In this document: positions 34,892 through 48,373 of the stretch, piece after piece
Numbering within the stretch: position 1 is the first letter of the stretch
Layout: every line of letters starts with the position of its first letter
Assembly (NCBI GenBank): GCA_039566865.1
Contig: CM076944.1
Coordinates: 20,668,501 to 20,732,500, forward strand
DNA: 64,000 bases
Source of the DNA: Aurelia coerulea
Taxonomy: Eukaryota > Cnidaria > Scyphozoa > Semaeostomeae > Ulmaridae
Reading direction: 5' to 3'
Notes under the pieces: generated by a model
What the model was told of the DNA's origin: nothing
What the model saw: the letters and a program-made list of their open reading frames with translations, nothing else
Database searches by the model: none
Position numbers and translations under genes: made by a program

Positions 34892-35456
34892 TATAGACAT
34901 TAGTTCTTTCTTTAGTCTTATTTTAGCTTTACCGCATCAACAAACATCGATTAATTAAATGTATTTTGTCTCAAAGAAAACAAATAATAAACACAAAAAG
35001 TGTCGATTAATGCACTTTATTAGCAGCAATTCATATTATAAAGAGTATTGCGCTCATCGTTCTTTAAAACCGTAGTTCTGCTAGTGACTTCTTTTATAGC
35101 AATGTATTAGTGCTGCAGGAACCATTCTTGGAAACATTACTATAGACATTTGTTCTTTTTTTAGTCTTATTTCAGCTTTACTGCATCAACAAACATCGAT
35201 TAATTAAATATTCATTTTCTCAAAGAAAACAAAATATAAACACAAATAGTGTGGACTACCGCACTTTATTAGCTGCAATTCATATTATAAAGAGTATTGC
35301 ACTCATCGATCTTTAAAACTTTGGTTCTGCAAGCTACTTCTTTTATTGCACTATATTAGTGCTGCAGCAACCTTTCTAGGAAACATTACTATAGACATTA
35401 GTTCTTTCTTTAGTCTTATTTTAGCTTTACCGTATCAACAAACATCGATTAAATAA

Positions 35457-35705
35457 ATGTTTATTTTCTCAAAGAAAACAAAATATAAACACAAAAAGTG
35501 TGGACTACCGCACTTAATTAGCTACAATTCATATTATAAAGAGAATTGCACTCATCGTTCTTTACAACTTTGGTTCTGCCAGCTACTTCTTTTATGGCAC
35601 TATAATAGTGCTGCAGCAACCTTTCTAGGAAACATTACTATAGACATTAGTTCTTTCTTTAGTTTTATTTTAGCTTTACTGCATCAACAAACATCGATTA
35701 ATTAA
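35457..35705 (+). other. Monomer with open 82-codon frame (probably noncoding)
   Basis: Copy 2 counterpart of the 13821 unit (offset 21,636), same predicted product with SFFSFILALL. Confidence 0.77.
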
Positions 35706-38100
35706 ATGTTTATTTTTTAAAAGAAAACAAAATATAAAAACAAAAAGTGTAGATTAACGTACTTTATTAGGTACAATTCATATTATAAAGAGTATTGCGC
35801 TCATCGTTCTTTACAACTTTGGTTCTGCCAACTACTTCTTTTATAGCACTATATTAGTGCTGCAGCAACCAATCTTGAAAACAATACTATAGACATTAGT
35901 TCATTCTTTAGTCTTATTTTAGCTTTACTGCATCAACAAACATCGATTAATTAAATGTTTATTTTCTCAAAGAAAACAAAATAAAAACACAAAAAGTGTG
36001 GACTACCGCACTTAATTAGCTACAATTCATATTATAAAGAGAATTGCACTCATCGTTCTTTACAACTTTGGTTCTGCCAGCTACTTCTTTTATGGCACTA
36101 TAATAGTGCTGCAGCAACCTTTCTAGGAAACATTACTATAGACATTAGTTCTTTCTTTAGTCTTATTTTAACTTTACTGCATCAACAAACATCGATTAAT
36201 TAAATGTTTATTTTTTAGAAGAAAACAAAATATAAGCACAAAAAGTGTATATTAACGCACTTTATTAGCTACAATTCATATTATAAAGAGTATTGCGCTC
36301 ATCGTTCATTAAAACTTTAGTTCTGCCAGCTACTTCTTTTATAGCACTATGTTAGTGCTGCAGCAACCTTTCTTTTGAAACATTAATATGGACATTAGTT
36401 CTTTTCTTAGTATAATTTCAGCTTTACTACATCAACAAACATCGATTAATTAAATGTTCATTTTCTCAAAGAAAACAAAATATAAACACAAATAGTGTGG
36501 ATTAACGCACTTTATTAGCTAGAATTCATATTATATAGAGTATTGCGCTCATCGTTTTTTAAAACTTTAGTCCTGCGAGCTACTTCTTTTATAGCACTAT
36601 ACTAGTGCTGCAGCAACCATTGTATGAAACATTACTTTAGACATTAGTTCTTTCTTTAGTCTTATCTTAGCTTTACTGCATCAATAAACATCGATTATTT
36701 GAATGTTTATTTTCTCAAAGAAAATGAAATACAAATACACAAAGTGTGAAGTTCCGCATTTTATTAGCTGCAATTCATATTATATAAAGAGTATTGCGCT
36801 AATCGTTCTTTAAAACTTTGGTTCTGCCAGCTACTTCTTTTATAGCACTATATTAGTGCTGCAGCAACCTTTCTAGGAAACATTACTTTAGACACTAGTT
36901 CTTTCTTTAGTATTATTTTAGCTTTACTGCATCAATAAACATCGATTATTTAAATTTTTATTTTATCAAAGAAAATAAAATATAAATACAAAAAGTGTGG
37001 ATTACCGCACTTTATTAGCTACAATACATATTATAAAGAGTATTGCACTCATCGTTCTTTAAAAATTTGGTTCTGCCAGCTACTTCTTTTATAGCACTAT
37101 ATTAGTGCTGCAGCAATTTTTCTAGGAAACATTACTATAGACATTAGTTCTTTCTTTAGTCTTATTTTAGCTATACTGCATCAAAAACCATCGATTAATT
37201 AAATGTTCATTTTCTCCTAGAAAACAAAATATAAAAACGAAAAGTGTGGATTAACGCACTTTATTAGCTACAATTCATATTATAAAGAGTATTGCGCTCA
37301 TCGTTCTTTAAAACCGTAGTTCTGCCAGTGACTTCTTTTATAGCACTATATTAGTGCTGCAGCAACCATTCTTTGAAACATTACTATAGATTTTACTTCT
37401 TTCTTTAGGCTTATTTTAGCTCTACTGCATCAACAAACATCGATTAAATAAATGTTTATTTTCTCAAAGAAAAGAAAATATAAACGCAAAAAGTTTGGAT
37501 TAACGCAATTAATTAGCTAAAATTCATATTATAAAGAGTATAGCGTTTATCGTTCTGTAGCACTTTAGTTATGCAAGCTACTTCTTTTATAGCACTATAT
37601 TAGTGCTGCACCAACCTATCAAGGAAACATTGCAATAGACTTTAGTTCTTTCTTTAGTCTTATTTTAGCTTTACTGAATCAACAAACATCGATTAATTAA
37701 ATGTTTAATTTCTCAAAGAAAACAAAATATAAACAAAAAAAGTGTGGATGAACGCACTTTGTTAGCTACAATACATATTATAAAGAGTATTGCGCTCATC
37801 GTTCTTTAAAACTTTATTTCTGCCAGCTACTTCTTTTATAGCACTATATTAGTGCTGCAGCAACCATTGTAGGAAAAATTACAATAGACAGTAGTTCTTT
37901 CTTAAGTCTCATTTTAGCTTTACCGCATCAACAAACATCAATTAATTAAATGTTTATTTTCACAAAGAAAACAAAATATAAACACAAAAATTATGGAATA
38001 CCGCACTTTATTAGCTACAATTCATATTAAAAAGAGTATTGCGCTCGTCGTTACTTGAAATTTTAGTTTTGAAAGATACTTCTTTTATAGCGCTATATTA

Positions 38101-38307
38101 GTGCTGCAGCAACCATTCTTGGAAACATTACCAAAGAGTTTAATTCTTTCTTTAGTCTTATCTAAGCTTTGCCGCATCAACAAACATCGATTAATTAAAT
38201 GTTTATTTTCTCAAAGAAAACAAAATATAAACACAAAAAGTGTGGATTACCGCACTTTATTAGCTTCAATTCATATTTTAAAGAGTATTGCGCTCATCGT
38301 TACTTAA
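38101..38307 (+). other. Chance 68-codon frame across two monomers (noncoding)
   Basis: A GTG-initiated frame in a different phase from the 82-codon frame, running from the hairpin dyad across a monomer junction. It is open only because 38164 is A (TCTAAG), where copy 1 has T at 16528 (TCTTAG, a stop). One private substitution is enough to create it, which shows how readily long frames appear in this repeat. Confidence 0.8.
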
Positions 38308-38554
38308 AACTTTAGTTTTTGCAAGATACTTCTTTTTTAGCACTATATTAGTGCTGCAGCAACCATTCTTGGAAACATTACTAATGGCATTAGTTCTCTC
38401 TTTAGTCTTATTTTAGCTTTGGTTCTGCCACCTACTTCCTTTATATCACTATATTAGTGCTGCAGCAACCATTCTTGGAAACATTACTATAGACATTAGT
38501 TCTTTCTTTAGTCTTATTTTAGCTTTACTGCATCAACAAGCATCGATTCATAAA
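38199..38554 (+). repeat. Monomer plus remnant (356 bp), third occurrence
   Basis: Counterpart of 16563-16918 in the second 21.6 kb copy, offset 21,636, same breakpoint. Confidence 0.88.
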
Positions 38555-39529
38555 ATGTTTATTTTCTCAAAGAAAACAAAATATAAACACAAAAAGTGTG
38601 GATTACCGTACTTTATTAGCTACATTTCATATTATAAAGAGTATTGTACTCATCGTTCTTTACAACTCTGGTTCTGCCAGCTACTTCTTTTATAGCACTA
38701 TATTAGTGCTGCAGCAACCTTGCTAGGAAACAATACTATAGAAATTAGTTCTTTCTTTAGTCTTATTTTAGCTTTACCGTATCAACAAACATCGATTAAT
38801 TAAATGTTTATTTTCTTTAAAGAAAACAAAATATAAACAAAAAAAGTGTGGATTTACGCACTTTATTAGCTACAATACATATTATGAAGAGTATTGCGCT
38901 CATCGTTCTTTAAAACTTTAGTTCTGCCAGCTACTTCTTTTATAGCACTATATTAGTGCTGCAGCAACCATTGTAGGAAACATTACTATAGACATTAGTT
39001 CTTTCTTTAGTCTTATTTTAGCTTTACTGCATCAATAAACATCGATTAATTAAATGTTTATTATCTCAAAGAAAACAAAATTTAAACACAAAAAGTTTGG
39101 ATTAACGCACTTTATTAGCTAAAATAAATAATATAAAGAGTATAGAGTTTATCTTTCTGTAGCACTTTAGTTATGCCAGCTACTTCTTTTATAGCACTAT
39201 ATTAGTGCTGCAACAACCTTTCAAGGAAACATTACAATAGATATTAGTTCTTTCTTTAGTCTTATTTTAGCGTTACTGCATCAACAAACATCGATTAATT
39301 AAATGTTTATTTTCTTTAAAGAAAACAAAATATAAACAAAAAAAGTGTGGATTAACGCACTTTATTAGCTACAATTCATATTATAAAGAGTATTGCGATC
39401 ATCGTTCTTTAAAACCGTAGTTCTGTCAGTGACTTCTTTTATAGAACTATATTAGTGCTGCAGCAACCTTTCTAGGAAACATTACTATAGACATTTGTTC
39501 TTTCATTAGTCTTATTTTAGCTTTACTGC

Positions 39530-39572
39530 ATCAACAAACATCGATTAATTAAATGTTTATTTTCTTTAAAGA
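39530..39572 (+). other. Conversion-like patch in copy 2
   Basis: Copy 1 reads GCATCTACAAACATCG...TGTAATGCTCAAAG (18151-18180). Copy 2 reads GCATCAACAAACATCG...TGTTTATTTTCTTTAAAG, identical to the monomer one unit upstream (39281-39320). Flanking sequence on both sides still matches copy 1, so a tract of about 40 bp or a little more appears to have been copied from the neighbour. Confidence 0.7.
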
Positions 39573-40566
39573 AAACAAAATATAAACACAAAAAGTGTGG
39601 ATTAACGTACTTTATTAGCTACAATTCATATTATAAAGAGTATTGCGCTCATCGTCCTTTAAAACCGTAGTTCCGCCAGTGACTTATTTTATAGCACTAT
39701 ATTAGTGCTAGAGCAACCATTCTTGGAAACATTACTATAGACATTAGTTCTTTCTTTAGTCTTATTTTAGCTTTACTGCATCAACAAACATCGATTAATT
39801 AAATGTTTATTTTCTCAAAGAAAACAAAATATAAACACTAAAAGTGTGGACTACCGCACTTAATTAGCTACAATTCATATTATAAAGAGAATTGCACTCA
39901 TCGTTCTTTACAACTTTGGTTCTGCCAGCTACTTCTTTTATAGCACTATATTAGTGCTGAAGCAACCTTTCTAGGAAACATTACTATAGACATTAGCTCT
40001 TTCTTTAGGCTTATTTTAGCTTTTCTGCATCAACAAACATCGATTAATTAAATGTTCATTTTCTCAAAGAAAACAAAATATAAACACAAATAGTGTCGAT
40101 TAACGCACTTTATTAGCTACAATTCATATCATGAAGAGTATTGCGCTCATTGTTCTTTAAAACCGTAGTTCTGCCAGTGACTTCTTTTATAGTACTATAT
40201 TAGTGCTGCAGCAACCATTCTTTGAAACATTACTATAGACATTAGTTTCTTCTTTAGTCTTATTTTAGCTTTACTGCATCAACAAACATCGATTAATTAA
40301 ATGTTTATTTTCTCAAAGAAAACAAAATATAAACACTAAAAGTGTGGACTACCGCACTTAATTAGCTACAATTCATATTATAAAGAGTATTGCACTCATC
40401 GTTCTTTACAACTTTGGTTCTGCCAGCTACTCCTTTTAAAGCACTATATTAGTGCTGAAGCAACCTTTCTAAGAAACATTACTATAGACATTAGTTTCTT
40501 CTTTAGTCTTATTTTAGCTTTACTGCATCAAAAACCATCGATTAATTAAATGTTCATTTTCTCCTA

Positions 40567-43369
40567 GAAAACAAAATATAAACACAAAAAGTGTGGATTA
40601 ACGCACTTTGTTAGCTACAATACATATTATAAAGAGTATTGCGCTCATCGTTCTTTAAAACTTTATTTCTGCCAGCTACTTCTTTTATAGCACTATATTA
40701 GTGCTGCAGCAACCATTGTAGGAAAAATTACTATAGACAGTAGTTCTTTCTTAAGTCTCATTTTAGCTTTACCGCATCAACAAACATCAATTAATTAAAT
40801 GTTTATTTTCACAAAGAAAACAAAATATAAACACAAAAATTATGGAATACCGCACTTTATTAGCTACAATTCATATTAAAAAGAGTATTGCGCTCATCGT
40901 TACTTGAAATTTTAGTTTTGAAAGATACTTCTTTTATAGCGCTATATTAGTGCTGCAGCAACCATTCTTGGAAACATTACCAAAGAGTTTAATTCTTTCT
41001 TTAGTCTTATCTTAGCTTTGCCGCATCAACAAACATCGATTAATTAAATGTTTATTTTCTCAAAGAAAACAAAATATAAACACAAAAAGTGTGGATTACC
41101 GCACTTTATTAGCTTCAATTCATATTTTAAATAGTATTGCGCTCATCGTTACTTAAAACTTTAGTTTTTGCAAGCTACTTCTTTTTTAGCACTATATTAG
41201 TGCTGCAGCAACCATTCTTGGAAACATTACTAATGGCATTAGTTCTCTCTTTAGTCTTATTTTAGCTTTGGTTCTGCCACCTACTTCCTCTATATCACTA
41301 TATTAGTGCTGCAGCAACCATTCTTGGAAACATTACTATAGACATTAGTTCTTTCTTTAGTCTTATTTTAGCTTTACTGCATCAACAAGCATCGATTCAT
41401 AAAATGTTTATTTTCTCAAAGAAAACAAAATATAAACACAAAAAGTGTGGATTACCGTACTTTATTAGCTACATTTCACATTATAAAGAGTATTGTACTC
41501 ATCGTTCTTTACAACTCTGGTTCTGCCAGCTACTTCTTTTATAGCACTATATTAGTGCTGCAGCAACCATTGTAGGAAACATTACTATAGACATTAGTTC
41601 TTTCTTTAGTCTTATTTTAGCTTTACTGCATCAATAAACATCGATTAATTAAATGTTTATTATCTCAAAGAAAACAAAATTTAAACACAAAAAGTTTGGA
41701 TTAACGCACTTTATTAGCTAAAATAAATAATATAAAGAGTATAGAGTTTATCTTTCTGTAGCACTTTAGTTATGCCAGCTACTTCTTTTATAGCACTATA
41801 TTAGTGCTGCAACAACCTTTCAAGGAAACATTACAATAGATATTAGTTCTTTCTTTAGTCTTATTTTAGCTTTACTGCATCAACAAACATCGATTAATTA
41901 AATGTTTATTTTCTTTAAAGAAAACAAAATATAAACAAAAAAAGTGTGGATTAACGCACTTTATTAGCTACAATACATATTATGAAGAGTATTGCGCTCA
42001 TGGTTCTTTAAAACTTTAGTTCTGCCAGCTACTTCTTTTATAGCACTATATTAGTGCTGCAGCAACCATTGTAGGAAACATTACTATAGACATTAGTTCT
42101 TTCTTTCGTCTTATTTTAGCTTAACTGCATCAATAAACATCGATTAGTTAAATGTTTATTATCTCAAAGAAAACAAAATTTAAACACAAAAAGTTTGGAT
42201 TAACGCACTTTATTAGCTGAAATAAATATTATAAAGAGTATTGCGCTCATCGTTCTTTAAAACTTTAGCTCTGCCAGTTACTTCTTTTATAGCACTATAT
42301 TAGTGCTGTAGCAACCATTGTAGGAAACATTACTATAGACATTAGTTCTTTCTTTAGTCTTATTTTAGCTTTACCGCATCAACAAACATCGATTAATTAA
42401 ATGTATTTTGTCTCAAAGAAAACAAAATATAAAGACAAAAAGTGTCGATTAACGCACTTTATTAGCTACAATTCATATTATAAAGAGTATTGCGATCATC
42501 GTTCTTTAAAACCGTAGTTCTGTCAGTGACTTCTTTTATAGCACTATATTTGTGCTGCAGCAACCTTTCTAGGAAACATTACTATAGACATTAGTTCTTT
42601 CATTAGTCTTATTTTAGCTTTACTGCATCTACAAACATCGATTAATTAAATGTTTATTTTCTCAAAGAAAACAAAATATAAACACAAAAAGTGTGGACTA
42701 CCGCACTTAATTAGCTACAATTCATATTATAAAGAGAATTGCACTCATCGTTCTTTACAACTTTGGTTCTGCCAGCTACTTCTTTTATAGCACTATATTA
42801 GTGCTGAAGCAACCTTTCTAGGAAACATTACTATAGACATTAGCTCTTTCTTTAGGCTTATTTTAGCTTTACTGCATCAACAAACATCGATTAATTAAAT
42901 GTTCATTTTCTCAAAGAAAACAAAATATAAACACAAATAGTGTCGATTAACGCACTTTATTAGCTACAATTCATATTATGAAGAGTATTGCGCTCATTGT
43001 TCTTTAAAACCGTAGTTCTGCCAGTGACTTCTTTTATAGTACTATATTAGTGCTGCAGCAACCATTCTTTGAAACATTGCTATAGACATTACTTCTTTCT
43101 TTAGGCTTATTTTAGCTTTAATGCATCAACAAACATCGATTAATTAAATGTTCATTTTCTCTATGAAAACAAAATATAAACACAAATAGTGTGGACTACA
43201 GCACTTTATTAGCTGCAATTCATATTATAAAGAGTATTGCACTCATCGTTCTTTACAACTTTGGTTCTGCCAGCTACTTCTTTTAAAGCACTATATTAGT
43301 GCTGAAGCAACCTTTCTAAGAAACATTACTATAGACATTAGTTTCTTCTTTAGTCTTATTTTAGCTTTA
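40567..43369 (+). repeat. 3.1 kb higher-order repeat, unit b' (copy 2)
   Basis: Counterpart of 19176-22225. One monomer is missing near 42650: the TGTAATGGTCAAAG monomer of copy 1 (21262 onward) has no equivalent, and an open-type monomer follows directly. Confidence 0.85.
41048..41403 (+). repeat. Monomer plus remnant (356 bp), fourth occurrence
   Basis: Counterpart of 19657-20012, offset 21,391, with the same CCTCTATATC variant. Confidence 0.88.
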
Positions 43370-46300
43370 CTGCATCAACAAACATCGATTAATTAAATGT
43401 TTATTTTCTCAAAGAAAACAAAATTTAAACACAAAAAGTGTGGACTACCGAACTTTGTTAGCTACAATTCATATTATGAAGAGTATTGCACTCATCGTTC
43501 TCTACAACTTTGGTTCTGCAAGCTACTTCTTTTATAGCACTATATTAGTGCTGCAGCAACCATTGTATGAAACATTACTTTAGACATTAGTTCTTTCTTT
43601 AGTCTTATTTTAGCTTTAATGCATCAACAAACATCGATTAATTAAATGTTCATTTTCTCTATGAAAACAAAATATAAACACAAATAGTGTGGACTACAGC
43701 ACTTTATTAGCTGCAATTCATATTATACAGAGTATTGCACTCATCGTTCTTTACAACTTTGGTTCTGCCAGCTACTTCTTTTAAAGCACTATATTAGTGC
43801 TGAAGCAACCTTTTTAAGAAACATTACTATAGACATTAGTTCCTTCTTTAGTCTTATTTTAGCTTTACTGCATCAACAAACATCGATTAATTAAATGTTT
43901 ATTTTCTCAAAGAAAACAAAATTTAAACACAAAAAGTGTGGACTACCGAACTTTGTTAGCTACAATTCATATTATGAAGAGTATTGCACTCATCGTTCTC
44001 TACAACTTTGGTTCTGCAAGCTACTTCTTTTATAGCACTATATTAGTTCTGCAGCAACCTTTCTAGGAAACATTATTATAGACATTAGTTCTTTCTTTAG
44101 TCTTTTTTTAGCTTTACTGCATCAACAAACATCGATTATTTAAATGTTTATTTTTTCAAAGAAAACAAAATTTATACACAAAAAGTTTGTATTAACGCAC
44201 TTTATTGGCTAAAATAAATATTATAAAGAGTATTGCGCTAATCGTTCTTTAAAACTTTAGTTCTGCCAGCTACTTCTTTTTATAGCACTATATTAGTGCT
44301 GCAGCAACCATTGTAGGAAACATTACTTTAGACATTAGTTCTTTCTTTAGTCTTATTTTAGCTTGACTGCATCAATAAACATCGATTATTTAAATGTTTA
44401 TTTTATCAAAGAAAATAAATATAAATACAAAAAGTGTGGATTACTGCACTTTATTAGCTACAATACATATAATAAAGAGTATTGCACTCATCGTTCTTTA
44501 AAACTTTTGTTCTGCCAGCTACTTCTTTTATAGCACTATATTAGTGCTGCAGCAACTTTTCTAGAAAACATTATTATAGACATTAGTTCTTTCATTTGTC
44601 TTATTTTAGCTTTACTGCATCAACAAACATCGATTAATTAAATGTTTATTTTCTGAAAGAAAACAAAAAATAAATACAAAAAGTGTGGATTAACGCACTT
44701 TATTAGCTACAATTCATATTATAAAGAGTATTGCGCTCATCGTTATTAAAACTTTTGTTCTTCCAGCTACTTCTTTTATAGCACTATTTTAGTGCTGTAG
44801 CAACCATTGTAGGAAACATTACTATAGACATTAGTTCTTTCTTTAGTCTTATTTTAGCTTTACCGCATCAACAAACATCGATTAATTAAATGTATTTTGT
44901 CTCAAAGAAAACAAATAATAAACACAAAAAGTGTCGATTAACGCACTTTATTAGCAGCAATTCATATTATAAAGAGTATTGCGCTCATCGTTCTTTAAAA
45001 CCGTACTTCTGCCAGTGACTTCTTTTATAGCAATGTATTAGTGCTGCAGGAACCATTCTTGGAAACATTACTATAGACATTAGCTCTTTTTTTAGTCTTA
45101 TTTCAGCTTTAATGCATCAACAAACATCGATTAATTAAATGTTCATTTTCTCAAAGAAAACAAAATATAAACACAAAAAGTGTGGACTACCGCACTTTAT
45201 TAGCTACAATTCATATTATAAAGAGAATTGCACTCATCGTTCTTTACAACTTTGATTCTGCCAGCTACTTCTTTTATGGCACTATATTAGTGCTGCAGCA
45301 ACCTTTCTAGGAAACATTACTATAGACATTAGTTCTTTCTTTAGTCTTATTTTAGCTTTACTGCATCAACAAACATCGATTAATTAAATGTTTATTTTTT
45401 AAAAGAAAACAAAATATAAGAACAAAAAGTGTAGATTAACGCTCTTTATTAGGTACAATTCATATTATAAAGAGTATTGCGCTCATCGTTCTTTACAACT
45501 TTGGTTCTGCCAACTACTTCTTTTATAGCACTATATTAGTGCTGAAGCAACCTTTCTAGGAAACATTACTATAGACATTAGTTCTTTCTTTAGGCTTATT
45601 TTAGCTTTACTGCATCAACAAACATCGATTAATTAAATGTTCATTTTCTCAAAGAAAACAAAATATAAACACAAATAGTGTCGATTAACGCACTTTATTA
45701 GCTACAATTCATATTATAAAGAGTATTGCGCTCATTGTTCTTTAAAACCGTAGTTCTGCTAGTGACTTCTTTTATAGCACTATATTAGTGCTGCAGCAAC
45801 CATTCTTTGAAACATTGCTATAGACAGTACTTCTTTCTTTAGGCTTATTTTAGCTTTAATGCATCAACAAACATCGATTAATTAAATGTTCATTTTCTCA
45901 ATGAAAACAAAATATAAACACAAATAGTGTGGACTACCGCACTTTATTAGCTGCAATTCATATTATAAAGAGTATTGCACTCATCGATCTTTAAAACTTT
46001 TGCTCTGCCAGCTACTTCTTTTATAGCACTATATTAGTGCTGCAGCAACCTTTCTAGGAAACATTATTATTGACATTAGTTCTTTCATTGGTCTTATTTT
46101 AGCTTTACTGCATCTACAAACATCGATTAATTAAATGTAATGCTCAAAGAAAACAAAATATAAACACAAAAAGTGTGGATTAACGTACTTTATTAGCTAC
46201 AATTCATATTATAAAGAGTATTGCGCTCATCGTTCTTTAAAACAGTAGTTCCGCCAGTGACTTCTTTTATAGCACTATATTAGTGCTGCTGCAACCAATC

Positions 46301-46380
46301 TTGGAAACAATACTATAGACATTAGTTCTTTCTTTAGTCTTATTTTAGCTTTACTGCATCAACAAACATCGATTAATTAA

Positions 46381-46629
46381 ATGTTTATTTTCTCAAAGAA
46401 AACAAAATATAAACACAAAAAGTGTGCACTACCGCACTTAATTAGCTACAATTCATATTATAAAGAGAATTGCACTCATCGTTCTTTACAACTTTGGTTC
46501 TGCCAGCTACTTCTTTTATGGCACTATAATAGTGCTGCAGCAACCTTTCTAGGAAACATTACTATAGACATTAGTTCTTTCTTTAGTCTTATTTTAACTT
46601 TACTGCATCAACAAACATCGATTAATTAA
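46381..46629 (+). other. Monomer with open 82-codon frame (probably noncoding)
   Basis: Copy 2 counterpart of the 24988 unit (offset 21,393), with isoleucine in place of phenylalanine at residue 21. The following unit shares the ATG-less AAATCTTTATT start. Confidence 0.77.
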
Positions 46630-47640
46630 ATCTTTATTTTTTAGAAGAAACCAAAATATAATCACAAAAAGTGTATATTAACGCACTTTATTAGCTACAA
46701 TTCATATTATAAAGAGTATTGCACTGATCGTTCTTTACAACTTTGGTTCTGCCAGCTACTTCTTTTATAGCACTATATTAGTGCTGAAGCAACCTTTCTA
46801 GGAAACATTACTATAGACATTAGTTCTTTCTTTAGGCTTATTTTAGCTTTACTGCATCAACAAACATCGATTAATTAAATGTTCATTTTCTCAAAGAAAA
46901 CAAAATATATACACAAATAGTGTCAATTAACGCACTTTATTAGCTACAATTCATATTATAAAGAGTATTGCGCTCATTGTTCTTTAAAACCGTAGTTCTG
47001 CCAGTAACTTCTTTTATAGCACTATATTAGTGCTGCAGCAACCATTCTTTGAAACATTGCTATAGACATTACTTCTTTCTTTAGTCTTATTTTAGCTTTA
47101 CTGCATCAACAAACATCGATTAATTAAATGTTTATTTTCTCAAAGAAAACAAAATATAAACACAAAAAGTGTGCACTACCGCACTTAATTAGCTACAATT
47201 CATGTTATAAAGAGTATTGCACTCATCGTTCTTTACAACTTTGGTTCTGCCAGCTACTTCTTTTATAGCACTATATTAGTGCTGAAGCAACCTTTCTAGG
47301 AAACATTACTTTAGACATTAGTTCCTTCTTTAGTCTTATTTTAGCTTTACTGCATCAACAAACATCGATTTATTAAATTTTTATTTTCTCAAAGAAAACA
47401 AAATTTAAACACAAAAAGTTTGGATTAACGCACTTTATTAGCTAAAATAAATATTATAAAGAGTATTGCGCTAATCGTTCTTTAAAACTTTAGTTCTGCC
47501 AGCTACTTCTTTTTATAGCACTATATTAGTGCTGCAGCAACCATTGTAGGAAACATTACTTTAGACATTAGTTCTTTCTTTAGTCTTTTTTTAGCTTTAC
47601 TTCATCAATAAACATCGATTATTTAAATGTTTATTTTATC

Positions 47641-47670
47641 AATGAAAACAAAATATAAACACATATAGTG
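47641..47670 (+). other. Conversion-like patch in copy 2
   Basis: AATGAAAACAAAATATAAAC then ACATATAGTG replaces the copy 1 sequence AAAGAAAATAAAAATAAATA then CAAAAAGTG (about 26499-26527), while both flanks agree with copy 1. The patch matches the CTCAATG/ACATATAGTG monomer type found about 740 bp downstream (48387). Confidence 0.72.
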
Positions 47671-48124
47671 TGGATTACTGCACTTTATTAGCTACAATAC
47701 ATTTAATAAAGAGTATTGCACTCATCGTTCTTTAAAACTTTTGTTCTGCCAGCTACTTCTTTTATAGCAATATATTAGTGCTGCAGCAACCATTCTTTGA
47801 AACATTGCTATAGACATTAGTTCTTTCTTTAGGCTTATTTTAGCTTTACTGCATCAACAAACATTGATTAATTAAATGTTCATTTTCTCAAAGAAAACAA
47901 AATATATACACAAAAAGTGTGCACTACCGCACTTAATTAGCTACAATTCATGTTATAAAGAGTATTGCACTCATCGTTCTTTACAACTTTGGTTCTGCCA
48001 GCTACTTCTTTTATAGCACTATATTAGTGCTGAAGCAACCTTTCTAGGAAACATTGCTATAGACATTACTTCTTTCTTTAGGCTTATTTTAGATTTACTG
48101 CATCAACAAACATTGATTAATTAA

Positions 48125-48373
48125 ATGTTCATTTTCTCAAAGAAAACAAAATATAAACACAAAAAGTGTGCACTACCGCACTTAATTAGCTACAATTCAT
48201 ATTATAAAGAGAATTGCACTCATCGTTCTTTACAACTTTGGTTCTGCCAGCTACTTCTTTTATGGCACTATAATAGTGCTGCAGCAACCTTTCTAGGAAA
48301 CATTACTATAGACATTAGTTCTTTCTTTAGTCTTATTTTAGCTTTATTGCATCAACAAACATCGATTAATTAA
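48125..48373 (+). other. Monomer with open 82-codon frame (probably noncoding)
   Basis: Copy 2 counterpart of the 26982 unit (offset 21,143), same predicted product. Confidence 0.77.

Larger units (their letters stand above)
37718..40566 (+). repeat. 3.1 kb higher-order repeat, unit a' (copy 2)
   Basis: Counterpart of 16082-19175 in the second 21.6 kb copy. It is 2,849 bp because one monomer was lost near 39360: a TTTCTTTAAAG-type monomer start is followed at once by the body of the next unit (GCGATCATCG at 39385-39394). Confidence 0.87.

Noticed and set aside
38101..38307. 68-codon frame as a gene
   Set aside because: Uses a GTG start in an odd phase, spans a monomer junction, and is open only through one private base (38164) that is a stop in the otherwise identical copy 1.
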